Origin: Rhodococcus ruber
Lineage (GTDB): Bacteria; Actinomycetota; Actinomycetes; Mycobacteriales; Mycobacteriaceae
Length of the DNA: 64,000 nucleotides
Direction of reading: 5' to 3'
NCBI RefSeq assembly: GCF_027270735.1
Contig: NZ_JAPWIJ010000006.1
Location: 407,071 to 471,070, forward strand
The notes under the pieces were generated by a model, which saw only the letters and a list, made by a program, of their open reading frames with translations, did not search any database and was not told the origin of the DNA. Made by a program: the position numbers and the translations under genes. Numbering within the stretch: position 1 is the first letter of the stretch; each line of letters begins with the position of its first letter. Positions 54,588 to 63,451 of the stretch are shown here, one piece after another.

Positions 54588-55901
54588 GTGACTGCAACCC
54601 ACGCGCCGGGCAACGACATCACCGTCGAACTGGCTTACGGCAGAACAGGATTGTCCGTTCAGCTGCCTGCCGACCGAACCACCGTGGTCGAACCGGTATT
54701 TCGACCCGCCGCCACCGACCCGCACTCCACATTGCGAGCGGCGCTTGCAGGCCCAGTAGCAGGGCCCGCACTGCGAGACGTGGTCGAACGCGGCCAGACG
54801 ATCGCCGTATCCCTGTGCGACTCCACCCGTCCGCAGCCTCGCGAAGCGATGGTCAGAGCACTACTGGCCGAGCTGGAGGGGATAGTCGATCGTTCCGACT
54901 TCGTCCTGCTCGTCGCAACCGGAACTCATCGCAGCAACACCGATACCGAACTGCGCGCCATGCTTGGGGACGACCTCGTCGACACGATGCGGATCATCAA
55001 CCACGATGGACGAGACCCCGAATCCTTGCAATGGATGGGGACTTTCGGCAAAGGCGTCCCGGTATGGCTGAACCGCCACTGGGTCGATGCGGACATTCGG
55101 ATCACCACGGGCTTCGTCGAACCGCACTTCTTCGCCGGCTTCAGTGGAGGACCCAAGTTGGTAGCTCCTGGTCTCGCTGGCCTCGACACTGTGTTGACTC
55201 TCCACAACGCCGACAGAATAGGCAGTGAGAACGCGACGTGGGCGGTGTGCGAGGGCAATCCGGTACATGACGACGTACGCGCAATCGCGGTGGGGACCGG
55301 CGTCGATTTCGCATTCGACGTAGTGCTCAACCGCGAGCAGAAGATCATCGCGGCGTTCGGTGGAGCATTGCTGGAGATGCACGCGGCCGCGCGCGAGGTG
55401 GTTCGTGAGCTGTCGATGTGCCCGGTACCCCAGCTCTACGACGTCGTCGTCACGACCAACTCCGGATTTCCGCTGGACCAGAGCGTCTACCAGGCAGTGA
55501 AGGGAATGACTGCCGCAGCCACGGTGGTCAAGCCCGGCGGTCTGATCATCTGCGCCGCGGAATGCAGCGACGGCTTCCCCGACCACGGTTCTTTTCGAGA
55601 GGTACTCGCGTCCGAGGCCACGCCCGCGGCATTGCTCGAGGCAATCTCGGCAAGAACCGAAACCGTGCCGGACCAATGGCAGGTGCAGGTCCTCGCCCGG
55701 GTGCTGGCCCAAGCACGCGTCGGCGTGTACACGACCTCGCTGTCCGACTCCGAATTACGAACAGCCCATTTGTTTCTCGTACCCGATGTCGGCGATGCAG
55801 TCCGAGCCGAACTGGCGCGGCTCGGCCCTGACGCCAGGGTGTGCGTTCTGCCCGAAGGACCCCAGACCATTCCCTACGTGACGACAGGAGTTCTCGCATG
55901 A
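54588..55901 (+). CDS. larA: LarA-family nickel-pincer racemase/epimerase
   Basis: About 437 residues. The key residues of Lactobacillus plantarum LarA are visible at near-constant offset: R81 (CDSTRPQP), H114 (ATGTHR), H180 (VEPHFFAGFSGGPK), K190 in the same segment (the pyridinium-cofactor attachment Lys), H206 (LTLHNAD), and Q302/K305 (YQAVKG). This enzyme class moves a hydride from the carbinol carbon to the NPN nickel cofactor and back, inverting a hydroxy acid. Whether it acts on lactate, malate or another acid cannot be read. GTG start at 54588 after CAGGAGA; an ATG at 54531 lacks a ribosome-binding site. Coupled to larE by ATGA. Confidence 0.93.
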   Translation: MTATHAPGNDITVELAYGRTGLSVQLPADRTTVVEPVFRPAATDPHSTLRAALAGPVAGPALRDVVERGQTIAVSLCDSTRPQPREAMVRALLAELEGIVDRSDFVLLVATGTHRSNTDTELRAMLGDDLVDTMRIINHDGRDPESLQWMGTFGKGVPVWLNRHWVDADIRITTGFVEPHFFAGFSGGPKLVAPGLAGLDTVLTLHNADRIGSENATWAVCEGNPVHDDVRAIAVGTGVDFAFDVVLNREQKIIAAFGGALLEMHAAAREVVRELSMCPVPQLYDVVVTTNSGFPLDQSVYQAVKGMTAAATVVKPGGLIICAAECSDGFPDHGSFREVLASEATPAALLEAISARTETVPDQWQVQVLARVLAQARVGVYTTSLSDSELRTAHLFLVPDVGDAVRAELARLGPDARVCVLPEGPQTIPYVTTGVLA

Positions 55902-56731
55902 AAGACAACGCAACTCTGACAGCAGCGAAGGACCGTTTGATCGCTCGTCTGTCACTCGAGGACCGGGTCCTGATCGCGTTCTCGGGCGGAGCCGACTCGG
56001 CACTGCTCGCCTACACCGCGACCCAGGTAATGGGCACAAGAGCGCTGGCGGTCACGGCCGTGTCCGCAAGCTTGCCTGCATCCGAGCGCAGTGCGGCAGC
56101 AGAGTTCGCCCGGAACCACGGCATTGCACATATCGAGGTCTGCACGAACGAGATGAGCAATCCGGACTACATCGCCAACGACGGCAACCGCTGCTTTCAC
56201 TGCAAGACTGCACTGTTCGATGCGCTCGAACCGATGGCTGTGCTGATGGACGCACGGATGGCACTCGGGACCAATCTCGACGACCTCGGCGACCACCGGC
56301 CCGGACAAACTGCCGGCCGCCTTCGCGGTGCGATAGCACCGATGGTCGATGCAGGTCTGTCGAAGGCCGACGTTCGTGAGATCAGCGCCTCGTACGGGCT
56401 CACGACTGCCACCAAACCGGCCGCTGCATGCCTGTCGTCTCGAATTGCGTACGGCGACAGCGTCACTCCTGCTGCTCTTGCTCGGATCGAACAAGCGGAG
56501 GAATCGCTGAAGAGTCTCGGGTTTCACAACTTTCGAGTTCGCGCACATGCCGACGGCACCCTTGCCAGACTCGAAATGCCCCAGGCCGACATGGACGAGG
56601 CCTTCCGCTCCAGAGACAGGATCAGAGCCGAGCTGCGTTCCGCGGGCTTTCTCTTCGTCTCGCTCGATCTCGGTGAATTCCGCAGCGGCGCAATGAATGC
56701 GCTACTTCCTTTGACGACGGTGACTCGATGA
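55898..56731 (+). CDS. larE: LarE sulfur insertase (NPN cofactor synthesis)
   Basis: A 277-residue PP-loop protein. SGGADS (residues 29-34) binds ATP, and C178 in AACLSSRIAYG corresponds to the sacrificial sulfur-donor Cys of L. plantarum LarE (Cys176). NRCFHCK is present as in other members. LarE adenylates the pyridinium dicarboxylate precursor and inserts sulfur. ATG coupled to larA, with ACAGGAG in front; overlaps larB by 4 bp. Confidence 0.92.
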   Translation: MKDNATLTAAKDRLIARLSLEDRVLIAFSGGADSALLAYTATQVMGTRALAVTAVSASLPASERSAAAEFARNHGIAHIEVCTNEMSNPDYIANDGNRCFHCKTALFDALEPMAVLMDARMALGTNLDDLGDHRPGQTAGRLRGAIAPMVDAGLSKADVREISASYGLTTATKPAAACLSSRIAYGDSVTPAALARIEQAEESLKSLGFHNFRVRAHADGTLARLEMPQADMDEAFRSRDRIRAELRSAGFLFVSLDLGEFRSGAMNALLPLTTVTR

Positions 56732-57435
56732 GTGCCGGCCGCACCGCGCCTTCGGTGCGCCAACTGAACTACACCGTCGACGTCGACCGGGAGCGCCGCC
56801 AAGGGCTACCGGAAGTCGTATACGGCCCCGGCAAGACTGCACCGGAGATCGCAAAAATCGTCGAGACACTTCTGCTGGCCAATTCCGGCCCGATTCTGGT
56901 GACTCGAATCGAAGCCGATGATGCGGCGGTGGTCACTGCATCGGTTGCTGGCGGACGCTACGACCGCGCCGCACGCCTCCTGGTGTGGAGGCCCGCCGAT
57001 CCCCGTCGGATTTCGGTCGGAGTAGTGACCGCGGGAACCGCAGACGGGCCGGTCGCCGATGAAGCCGTTGCCGTCGCAACGGCAATCGGGCTGTCCGTCG
57101 AGCACATACGCGATGTGGGTGTGGCTGGTATACACCGGCTTCTCGGCCGCGTGGACGAGATCCGTGCGATGGACGCGGTCATCGTGGTCGCGGGAATGGA
57201 AGGCGCTCTTGCCAGCGTCGTCGGCGGACTCGTCGCGACACCGGTGATCTGTGTTCCCACCTCGGTCGGCTACGGGGCGTCGTTGGACGGTGTCACCGCT
57301 CTGCTGGCCATGATGACGTCCTGCGCCGCGGGGATGACGGTAGTGAACATCGACTCCGGTTTCGGTGCCGCCATGGCCGTCCATCGAATTTTCGCAGCTC
57401 GATCGATGATGTCGGACGATCGGAGTCGATCATGA
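56728..57435 (+). CDS. larB: LarB carboxylase/hydrolase (NPN cofactor synthesis)
   Basis: A 235-residue protein with a PurE-like C-terminal half: VGVVTAGTADGPVADEAVAVA, VIVVAGMEGALASVVGGLVATPVICVPTSVGYG and MTSCAAGMTVVNIDSGFGA in sense (residues ~88-225). LarB carboxylates nicotinic acid adenine dinucleotide at C5 and cleaves off AMP, starting NPN synthesis. Overlaps larE and larC by 4 bp each, giving an unbroken larAEBC unit. Confidence 0.93.
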   Translation: MSAGRTAPSVRQLNYTVDVDRERRQGLPEVVYGPGKTAPEIAKIVETLLLANSGPILVTRIEADDAAVVTASVAGGRYDRAARLLVWRPADPRRISVGVVTAGTADGPVADEAVAVATAIGLSVEHIRDVGVAGIHRLLGRVDEIRAMDAVIVVAGMEGALASVVGGLVATPVICVPTSVGYGASLDGVTALLAMMTSCAAGMTVVNIDSGFGAAMAVHRIFAARSMMSDDRSRS

Positions 57436-58607
57436 TTCTCTGGCTCAACCCCATTGCCGGCATTTCGGGCGACATGATGTTGGGGGCACTTCTCGACCTC
57501 GGCGCACCGATCGAGACCCTTCGCAAGGCGATCGCCTCGACCGGAATCACCGGCTGGACCATCGACGTCGAGAGCGTCGAACGGCAGGGTGTTCGCGCAC
57601 TGCACGCTGTGGTCGACGTCGATGATGTTGTCGCCGAACGCCATGCACACGAGCTGATCACGATGGCAGAGAGGGCAATACCCCGCGAGGCCGCAGATCT
57701 CGCGGCCGATGCCGTTCGTGCACTGGCCCGAATCGAGTCACGAATTCACGACACACCGGTCGAATCGGTACACCTCCACGAGCTCGGTGGTGTCGACACC
57801 ATCGTCGACACTGTCGGTGTAGCCGCCGCATTGCACGCGCTCGACATAGACGAAGTATGGTCGGGTCCAGTCGGCTTGGGCGTCGGCCAGACACGAGCAG
57901 CACACGGCATCATTCCTGTGCCGGCACCTGCCACTCTCGAACTGTTACGCGGATCGCGTGTTCGCGGAATCGATTCCGACACCGAAACTGTCACCCCGAC
58001 CGGAGCCGCGCTCCTCGCCGCCGTGAAAACTCGATACGGCCCGGTACCCGAAATGACCATGGATGCAGTGGGATACGGCGCCGGAACGCGGGACACACCG
58101 GGTCGTCCGAACGTACTCACCGCGGTGCTCGGTACACGCCTGCGTTCAGAGAGTCGCCCCGACGCCATGATGGTTCTGGACACCACGGTGGACGATGTCA
58201 CCGGCGAGATACTCGGCGAGTTGATCCCAGCGCTGCTGACGGCCGGCGCAGCCGACGCATGGATCACTCCCGTGGTCGGCAAGAAGAACCGGCCTGCCCA
58301 CGTGATCTCGGCGCTGTGCACCTCACCCACCATGACCGTCGTCGAGGAGTGCCTTCTCGCGAGGACCGGCTCACTGGGTGTCCGCAGAACACACGTCGAT
58401 CGGCGGACCCTGCCACGTCACATGGAGGTGGTGAACGTCGACGGACACGACGTGCGGGTCAAGGTGGGCCCGCATCGATCGAAGCCGGAACACGACGACT
58501 TGGTTGCGGTGTCCACCGCGACAGGAGTGCCACTGCGATCGGTGGCCGAGCGAGTACAGACCCTGGTGAACGATCACCACACCCGCACCCATCCGCACAC
58601 TCACTGA
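57432..58607 (+). CDS. larC: LarC nickel insertase (single uninterrupted frame)
   Basis: A 391-residue LarC: NPIAGISGDMMLGALLDLG at the N-terminus, SVHLHELGGVDTIVD, VPAPATLELLRG, and ATNxD-type DTTVDDVTGEILGELI starting the C-terminal half. It inserts Ni into the sulfur-bearing cofactor in a CTP-dependent cyclometallation. In L. plantarum the protein is made from larC1/larC2 by frameshifting; here it is one intact frame. The His-rich tail (HHTRTHPHTH) could bind nickel. A 27-bp gap precedes the dehydrogenase gene. Confidence 0.93.
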   Translation: MILWLNPIAGISGDMMLGALLDLGAPIETLRKAIASTGITGWTIDVESVERQGVRALHAVVDVDDVVAERHAHELITMAERAIPREAADLAADAVRALARIESRIHDTPVESVHLHELGGVDTIVDTVGVAAALHALDIDEVWSGPVGLGVGQTRAAHGIIPVPAPATLELLRGSRVRGIDSDTETVTPTGAALLAAVKTRYGPVPEMTMDAVGYGAGTRDTPGRPNVLTAVLGTRLRSESRPDAMMVLDTTVDDVTGEILGELIPALLTAGAADAWITPVVGKKNRPAHVISALCTSPTMTVVEECLLARTGSLGVRRTHVDRRTLPRHMEVVNVDGHDVRVKVGPHRSKPEHDDLVAVSTATGVPLRSVAERVQTLVNDHHTRTHPHTH

Positions 58608-58634
58608 TCGACACGACAACCGAGAGGTAGATTC

Positions 58635-59600
58635 ATGACTACGACACCAACCATCCAGCAGATCGCTGTAGTGGGGGCCGGCTACATGGGCGGCGGCATA
58701 GCCGTCACATTCGCGGCGCACGGTTATCAGGTGCTCATCGCCGATGTCGATGCCGCCACTGCGGAGCGGGCTCGCGACCGTCTTCATGCCGAAGCCAAGC
58801 AGTTCGAGGCCAACGACCTTGTGCCCCTGGGCTTTGCTTCCGCAGTTGCACAGAACTTGTCCGCGGCCGAGTCCATGGAAGCAGCCGTCGCCGACGCCGA
58901 CTTCATCATGGAGGTCGTACCGGAGATCGAGTCGATCAAACTCGACGTCCTCCGCCGCCTCTCGACCGCGAACCCGACGGCAACGATCGGAACCAATACC
59001 TCCGCAATTCCGATCACTTCTCTCGCAGTCGGAGTCGAGAATCCTGATCGATTCCTCGGTGTGCACTGGATGAATCCTGCGCCCTTCATTCCGTGCGTGG
59101 AGATCATCCCCCACACCGGCACCCGCGAAGGCCTGGTCGATTTCGCTTCGGACTTGATGCGCGCGGTGGGCAAACGCCCGTCCACAGTGTCCGACAGCCC
59201 GGGATTCGTCGCCAACCGCCTGCAGTACGCATTGCTGAAGGAAGCATCGACCATGCTCTCCGAGGGGGTGGCAACTGCCAAGGAGATCGACGCAATCGTC
59301 TCGAACTCGTTCGGGTTCAGACTCTCGTTCTTCGGCCCCTTCGCCATCGCGGACATGGCAGGACTGGACGTCTACCAAGGGGCATTCGGTGTACTCGAAC
59401 GCGCGTACGGTGAGCGCTTCTCCACACCCGACGTCATCGAGAAGTCCGTTGCTGCAGGTAACTTCGGCATCAAGACAGGTAAGGGACTTCTCGATCTCGA
59501 CGCGGAGAGTCAGGATGACCTGTTGGCCTACCGCGACCGCGCATACGTCGAATTGAACCGTCTGCGCGATCGACTCGGCGAGTCTCCCGCACTACGCTGA
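58635..59600 (+). CDS. 3-hydroxyacyl-CoA dehydrogenase-like beta-hydroxy acid dehydrogenase
   Basis: A 321-residue protein with an NAD Rossmann domain (IAVVGAGYMGGGIAVTFAAHG), the catalytic-His region GVHWMNPAPFIPCVEIIP, SPGFVANRLQYALLKEA and a short C-terminal helical domain. Size and motifs fit both 3-hydroxybutyryl-CoA dehydrogenase and L-carnitine/beta-hydroxy acid dehydrogenases of the same fold. The regulon's BKACE uses free beta-keto acids, so a free-acid dehydrogenase is the more economical reading (inference). Preceded by GAGAGGTAG 9 bp before the ATG. Followed by a strong terminator. Confidence 0.85.
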   Translation: MTTTPTIQQIAVVGAGYMGGGIAVTFAAHGYQVLIADVDAATAERARDRLHAEAKQFEANDLVPLGFASAVAQNLSAAESMEAAVADADFIMEVVPEIESIKLDVLRRLSTANPTATIGTNTSAIPITSLAVGVENPDRFLGVHWMNPAPFIPCVEIIPHTGTREGLVDFASDLMRAVGKRPSTVSDSPGFVANRLQYALLKEASTMLSEGVATAKEIDAIVSNSFGFRLSFFGPFAIADMAGLDVYQGAFGVLERAYGERFSTPDVIEKSVAAGNFGIKTGKGLLDLDAESQDDLLAYRDRAYVELNRLRDRLGESPALR

Positions 59601-59607
59601 TCCGACA

Positions 59608-59641
59608 CGAATCGGTGCACCCACGGGGGTGCACCGATTCG
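59608..59641. terminator. Bidirectional terminator hairpin
   Basis: A perfect 15-bp stem CGAATCGGTGCACCC (59608-59622) with its complement at 59627-59641 and loop ACGG. It separates the end of the lar operon from the convergent ketopantoate-reductase-like gene. Confidence 0.88.
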
Positions 59642-59648
59642 CCCGATC

Positions 59649-60680
59649 TCAGACGTCCACAAGTGCCGCAAGTGCTTCCGTTCCCGGCCGAAGCCGGCCG
59701 GATTCACACGCGTGCACGATCTCGACCACCCGATCGTTGAGTGGTGAAGCGATCCCGAGCGAGCGGGCTGTGGCGGCCACTCCCCCATTGATGACGTCCA
59801 CCTCGGTGATTGCGCCGCGCTCGAGATCCTGGAGCATCGACGCTTTCGTCTTACCCAGTCTGCGCATGAGAATCGCCAGGGACTCGTCCGCCCGCGCTGC
59901 ATCACCGGTAGACCGCACAACGAGGTCATCCGGTGCCACCCCCACGATCTCCGCCAAGTCGACATCGAGTGCGGAAGCGACGTCGTACGCTTCGGTCCAC
60001 AGCCGATACGCGACCGCACGTGCCACGTGGTCGGAGGCTATGTCCTCGTACAGTCCTCCGGTGACGGCTCCGAGTCCCGAGAATGTGCTGTTGAGCAACA
60101 ACTTCGACCACACTCGACCGAGGATGCGGTCCGATGTCACCACCTCGGCAGCGGCCGAGAGAACCTCTGCGAGTGTCGCCAGCCTCTGCGTGGATCGGCC
60201 GTCGACCTCGCCGATGACGAACGGCGCGACGGTGGTCTGGGCGAGGTGCCCCGGACCCAGGTTCGTTGCACCCCATTCGGTGATTCCGACGACGAACCGG
60301 TCCCGTCCGACCACGTCGCCGATCACGTTCTGCACAAGACCATTTCCCAGACTCACGTACGTGTCGACGCGATCCGACTCCATCAGCGGTGTCAAAGCAG
60401 ACCGAAGGTAGGGGGCCTTGAGTGTCACCAGCGCGAAGTCGAACTGCCCGTCCAAGTCGTCTGCCGACTCGACGGCCGGCACCCGCACGGTCGAGGTTCC
60501 CGTCGGCTCGTCGAATTGCAGGCCGCGGCCCGACATGAGGCCGACGTGCTCGGAGGAGGTATCGAGAACGACGACGTCATGGCCGCTTCGGGACAGGTGC
60601 GCCGCGGTGACACCCCCGATGGCTCCGCCGCCGACGACGAGTACGCGAGGTGTTACTTCTGGGCTGTCGGGCATCCGCAT
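59649..60680 (-). CDS. Ketopantoate reductase-like (PanE/ApbA family) protein
   Basis: A 343-residue NADP-dependent reductase. VLVVGGGAIGGVTAAHLSRSG is the cofactor motif, GNGLVQNVIGDVVG is the family NG motif, and the C-terminal catalytic Lys region is WSKLLLNSTFSGLGAVTG. PanE-family proteins reduce 2-keto acids to 2-hydroxy acids, and many are not involved in pantothenate synthesis. Last gene of the leftward unit glycerate kinase-gammaCA-LacI-PanE; its start overlaps the LacI gene by 22-28 bp. It may oxidise or reduce a 2-hydroxy acid in the LarA pathway (inference). Confidence 0.85.
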   Translation of the reverse strand: MRMPDSPEVTPRVLVVGGGAIGGVTAAHLSRSGHDVVVLDTSSEHVGLMSGRGLQFDEPTGTSTVRVPAVESADDLDGQFDFALVTLKAPYLRSALTPLMESDRVDTYVSLGNGLVQNVIGDVVGRDRFVVGITEWGATNLGPGHLAQTTVAPFVIGEVDGRSTQRLATLAEVLSAAAEVVTSDRILGRVWSKLLLNSTFSGLGAVTGGLYEDIASDHVARAVAYRLWTEAYDVASALDVDLAEIVGVAPDDLVVRSTGDAARADESLAILMRRLGKTKASMLQDLERGAITEVDVINGGVAATARSLGIASPLNDRVVEIVHACESGRLRPGTEALAALVDV

Positions 60681-61708
60681 GTGGTTCCGATCCGTAGATG
60701 GTGAGCGCGTAGGACGGTCTGGAAAGATCCTCCGGCCCCGTCGATCCGTCGAATGAGCAGTTCTGCTGCCTGCGAGGCCATTTCACGGCGCGGCTGAAAG
60801 ACGGTGGTGAGCTCGAGTAACGGCGACGCGCCGGAATACAGCCCGTCGAAACCGGTGACCGCGATATCGCCGGGAACGTCGACATCAGCGGCTCGCAGTG
60901 CGCTCATCGCACCCAGCGCCACCGCATCGCTACCGCAGACGATCGCGCTCGGTAATTCGTTGCGCGCCAGCATTGTCTCGACGACGTCGTACCCGGCCTG
61001 CTCACTCACGTATGTGCTGTATTGCTGAGCGTCGGTGCTGCGGAGCCCACGCGCTTCGACGGCATCCCGGAAGCCTCTGGCCCGGGCATTCGTCGCGCTG
61101 GATGCGAGCGGACCCACAATGGTGACGACATCTGTGCAGCCATGGTCGGCCACATGGTTCATCATCTCGAAAGCCGCTGTGTAGTCGTCGATTCCGACAA
61201 AATCTGCCTCGATCTGCTCGATTCGACGATAGAGCTGGGCGATCGGGATATGGGCGCTGCGCAATGCCCTGACGACATTGCCGTCGGACGGGTACAGGAC
61301 CGTCATCACGACGCCGTCGACATTGCGAGCGATCATCGCGTTCACGATCGGCTCGAGCGTGTCGTGGTCCTCCTGCGTGTGGGTCAGGAACACCTCGTAC
61401 CCATGAGCTCGCGCAGCATCGATGACACCGGCAGCAATTTCGGTGTAGAAGGGATTGGCCACGTCGCTCAGGACCAAGCCGATCACCCTGGTCTGCTCGG
61501 ACCGCAGACGGTGTGCACGAGCGCTGGAGGTGTGCCCGAGTTGTTCGGCCACCTCGAGCACCCGCAATCGGGTCTCTTCGGAGACACCTGATCGTCCGTT
61601 CATCACGTAGGACACGGTCGCGGGCGAGACTCCGACCACCCGTGCGACTTGCGCGGCAGAGACCCGGTTCGGCCGCTGATGGGTGAGGCCCGGATCCGAC
61701 GCATTCAC
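60653..61708 (-). CDS. LacI-family regulator of the lar regulon (predicted)
   Basis: About 351 residues. The LacI HTH and hinge helix are in SAAQVARVVGVSPATVSYVMNGRSGVSEETRLRV in sense (residues ~16-50). A periplasmic-binding-like effector domain follows (VIGLVLSDVANPFYTEIAAGV; AIVCGSDAVALGAMSAL; GDIAVTGFDGL). Start at the GTG at 61708 with GGAGGT upstream. Encoded inside the glycerate kinase unit, whose promoter carries the element shared with the MFS/larA region, so it is the best candidate regulator of all three units. Confidence 0.88.
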   Translation of the reverse strand: MNASDPGLTHQRPNRVSAAQVARVVGVSPATVSYVMNGRSGVSEETRLRVLEVAEQLGHTSSARAHRLRSEQTRVIGLVLSDVANPFYTEIAAGVIDAARAHGYEVFLTHTQEDHDTLEPIVNAMIARNVDGVVMTVLYPSDGNVVRALRSAHIPIAQLYRRIEQIEADFVGIDDYTAAFEMMNHVADHGCTDVVTIVGPLASSATNARARGFRDAVEARGLRSTDAQQYSTYVSEQAGYDVVETMLARNELPSAIVCGSDAVALGAMSALRAADVDVPGDIAVTGFDGLYSGASPLLELTTVFQPRREMASQAAELLIRRIDGAGGSFQTVLRAHHLRIGTTCGCPTAQK

Positions 61709-61724
61709 CGCACACCTCCTTCGT

Positions 61725-62240
61725 TCACAGGGTGTGGGCCGCCCTGTGCCTGGCGACGTTGTCCACGTACGACCGGGCATTCGCGCGGTTTCCCTCTATC
61801 TCGTCCGACGTCAGACTACGGCGGACCTTGCCAGGAATACCCGCGACCAACGACCCGCTCGGCACGACTGCGCCCGCGGTGACGACGGCACCGGCAGCGA
61901 CGAGACTCCCCCGACCCACGACCGCCCCGTTCATGACGATCGCACCCATGCCGATCAGGACGTCATCGCCGATAGTGCAGCCATGCAGAACGGCGTTGTG
62001 TCCCAACGACACTCCCGTCCCGATTTCGAGTGGGAATCCGGGATCGGCATGCAACACACATCCGTCCTGGACGTTGGTGCGGTCGCCGATCCGAATGGTC
62101 TCGTCGTCGGCGCGAATCACCGATCCGTACCAGACACCGACTTCCGAGCCCAGAGTCACTCGCCCGATCACCACGGCTGTGGGAGCCACCCACGCGGAAT
62201 TTTCGGTCTCGACCTGCATACCGTCGAGGTGCACGATCAT
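61725..62240 (-). CDS. Gamma-carbonic anhydrase-like hexapeptide protein
   Basis: A 171-residue left-handed beta-helix protein. Hexapeptide repeats run from VIGRVTLGSEVGVW to VVPSGSLVAGIPGK, and three histidines suited to a metal site lie in VLHADPG and SLGHNAVLHGC. Family members include gamma-carbonic anhydrases, CaiE/PaaY-type proteins and thioesterases. PaaY/CaiE relatives accompany carnitine and aromatic-acid pathways. ATGA overlap with the glycerate kinase gene; 16 bp before the LacI start. Confidence 0.85.
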   Translation of the reverse strand: MIVHLDGMQVETENSAWVAPTAVVIGRVTLGSEVGVWYGSVIRADDETIRIGDRTNVQDGCVLHADPGFPLEIGTGVSLGHNAVLHGCTIGDDVLIGMGAIVMNGAVVGRGSLVAAGAVVTAGAVVPSGSLVAGIPGKVRRSLTSDEIEGNRANARSYVDNVARHRAAHTL

Positions 62241-63451
62241 CGGACGTCCATCCGATGCGCCGTCGGAGTGGTCGAGTACTCGCGCGCGATCCTCGTACCG
62301 ACTTCGACGAGCAGAGTGCGCGCATCGGCCATACTTCGGTCGGGGTCCGGCTCGAGATCAGCCAGCGCGTACACCCCGTCGAGCCCAGCGGCAGTGGCCT
62401 GCTCACTCGTCACGCTGGATCGACCCACTGCGGCGACCGCCGGAACACCCGCGCGCCGCGCCGAGGCCGCGACCCCGATGGGGCCCTTGCCCCGCAGGCT
62501 CTGCGCATCGAGTGACCCCTCGCCCACGATGACGAGGCTTGCGCCGCTCAGCACATCCTCGAAGCAGGTCAGCTCGAGCAGCAAGTCGATCCCCGATACC
62601 AGCGTCGCGCCGAACACCGCATGCAGACCGAATGCGATGCCTCCCGCAGCGCCTACCCCTGGCACTTCCCGCACGTCATCGCCGACCGCATCTGCGACGA
62701 CGTCCGCCCAACGGGTGAGGGCACGGTCGAGCAATCGGACTGTGTGGGTGTCGGCACCTTTCTGCGGTGCGTACACGGCGGAGGCACCGTGTGATCCGAG
62801 CAGCGGATTGTCCACATCACACGCCACCACCAGTTCTACATCTGCCATCCGTGGATCCAGACCTGTGAGATCGAGCCTGTGTGCGAAACCCAGATCGCTG
62901 GGGCAGGGGTACACACTGTCGCCATCCCCGTCCAGGATGCGTCCGCCGAGCGCAGTGACCGCGCCGGCTCCGCCGTCCGTGGTCGCACTTCCGCCCACCC
63001 CCAGCACAATTTTCCGAGCACCTCTGTCGAGAGCGTCCGAAATCAACTGCCCGACACCGCGAGTCGACGCCGTCCGGGCGGTCGTGGAGTTGGGTGCGGC
63101 ACTGCCGAGAGCGGAAAGACCAGCAGTCGAGGCCATTTCGATGACTGCAGTGCCGTCCTTCCAGCCGTAGGTAGCAGACAGCGTCGACTGGAGGGGCCCG
63201 GTCACCTGACAGGTCACCGCGGTGAATCCCTGTCGCAGGACCATGTCCACGGTGCCGTCGCCACCGTCGGCGATGGGGAACTCACGGATCCGGACCGATG
63301 GGTCGACGGCCGTCAGACCGTCGGAAATCGCACTGGCTGCATCGGCAGCCGTCAGCGATCCCTTGAATTTGTCGGGTGCCACGACGACGTGGCCGATCTC
63401 CCCCAGGAGATGTCGAGTACGCAAGGTGCCCTCCGGGCTTCGGTGCGACAC
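62237..63451 (-). CDS. Glycerate 2-kinase (GlxK/GarK family)
   Basis: A 404-residue glycerate kinase. VVVAPDKFKGSLTAADAA and PIADGGDGTVDMV are the N-terminal signatures, VLGVGGSATTDGGAGAV the central glycine block, and GEGSLDAQSLRGKGPIGVA the C-terminal motif. It phosphorylates D-glycerate with ATP to 2-phosphoglycerate, an entry into glycolysis. The frame opens with a GTG at 63451, about 24 residues before the conserved start of the family; a later start is possible. The 16-bp element of the lar promoter lies 64 bp upstream. Confidence 0.9.
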   Translation of the reverse strand: MSHRSPEGTLRTRHLLGEIGHVVVAPDKFKGSLTAADAASAISDGLTAVDPSVRIREFPIADGGDGTVDMVLRQGFTAVTCQVTGPLQSTLSATYGWKDGTAVIEMASTAGLSALGSAAPNSTTARTASTRGVGQLISDALDRGARKIVLGVGGSATTDGGAGAVTALGGRILDGDGDSVYPCPSDLGFAHRLDLTGLDPRMADVELVVACDVDNPLLGSHGASAVYAPQKGADTHTVRLLDRALTRWADVVADAVGDDVREVPGVGAAGGIAFGLHAVFGATLVSGIDLLLELTCFEDVLSGASLVIVGEGSLDAQSLRGKGPIGVAASARRAGVPAVAAVGRSSVTSEQATAAGLDGVYALADLEPDPDRSMADARTLLVEVGTRIAREYSTTPTAHRMDVR

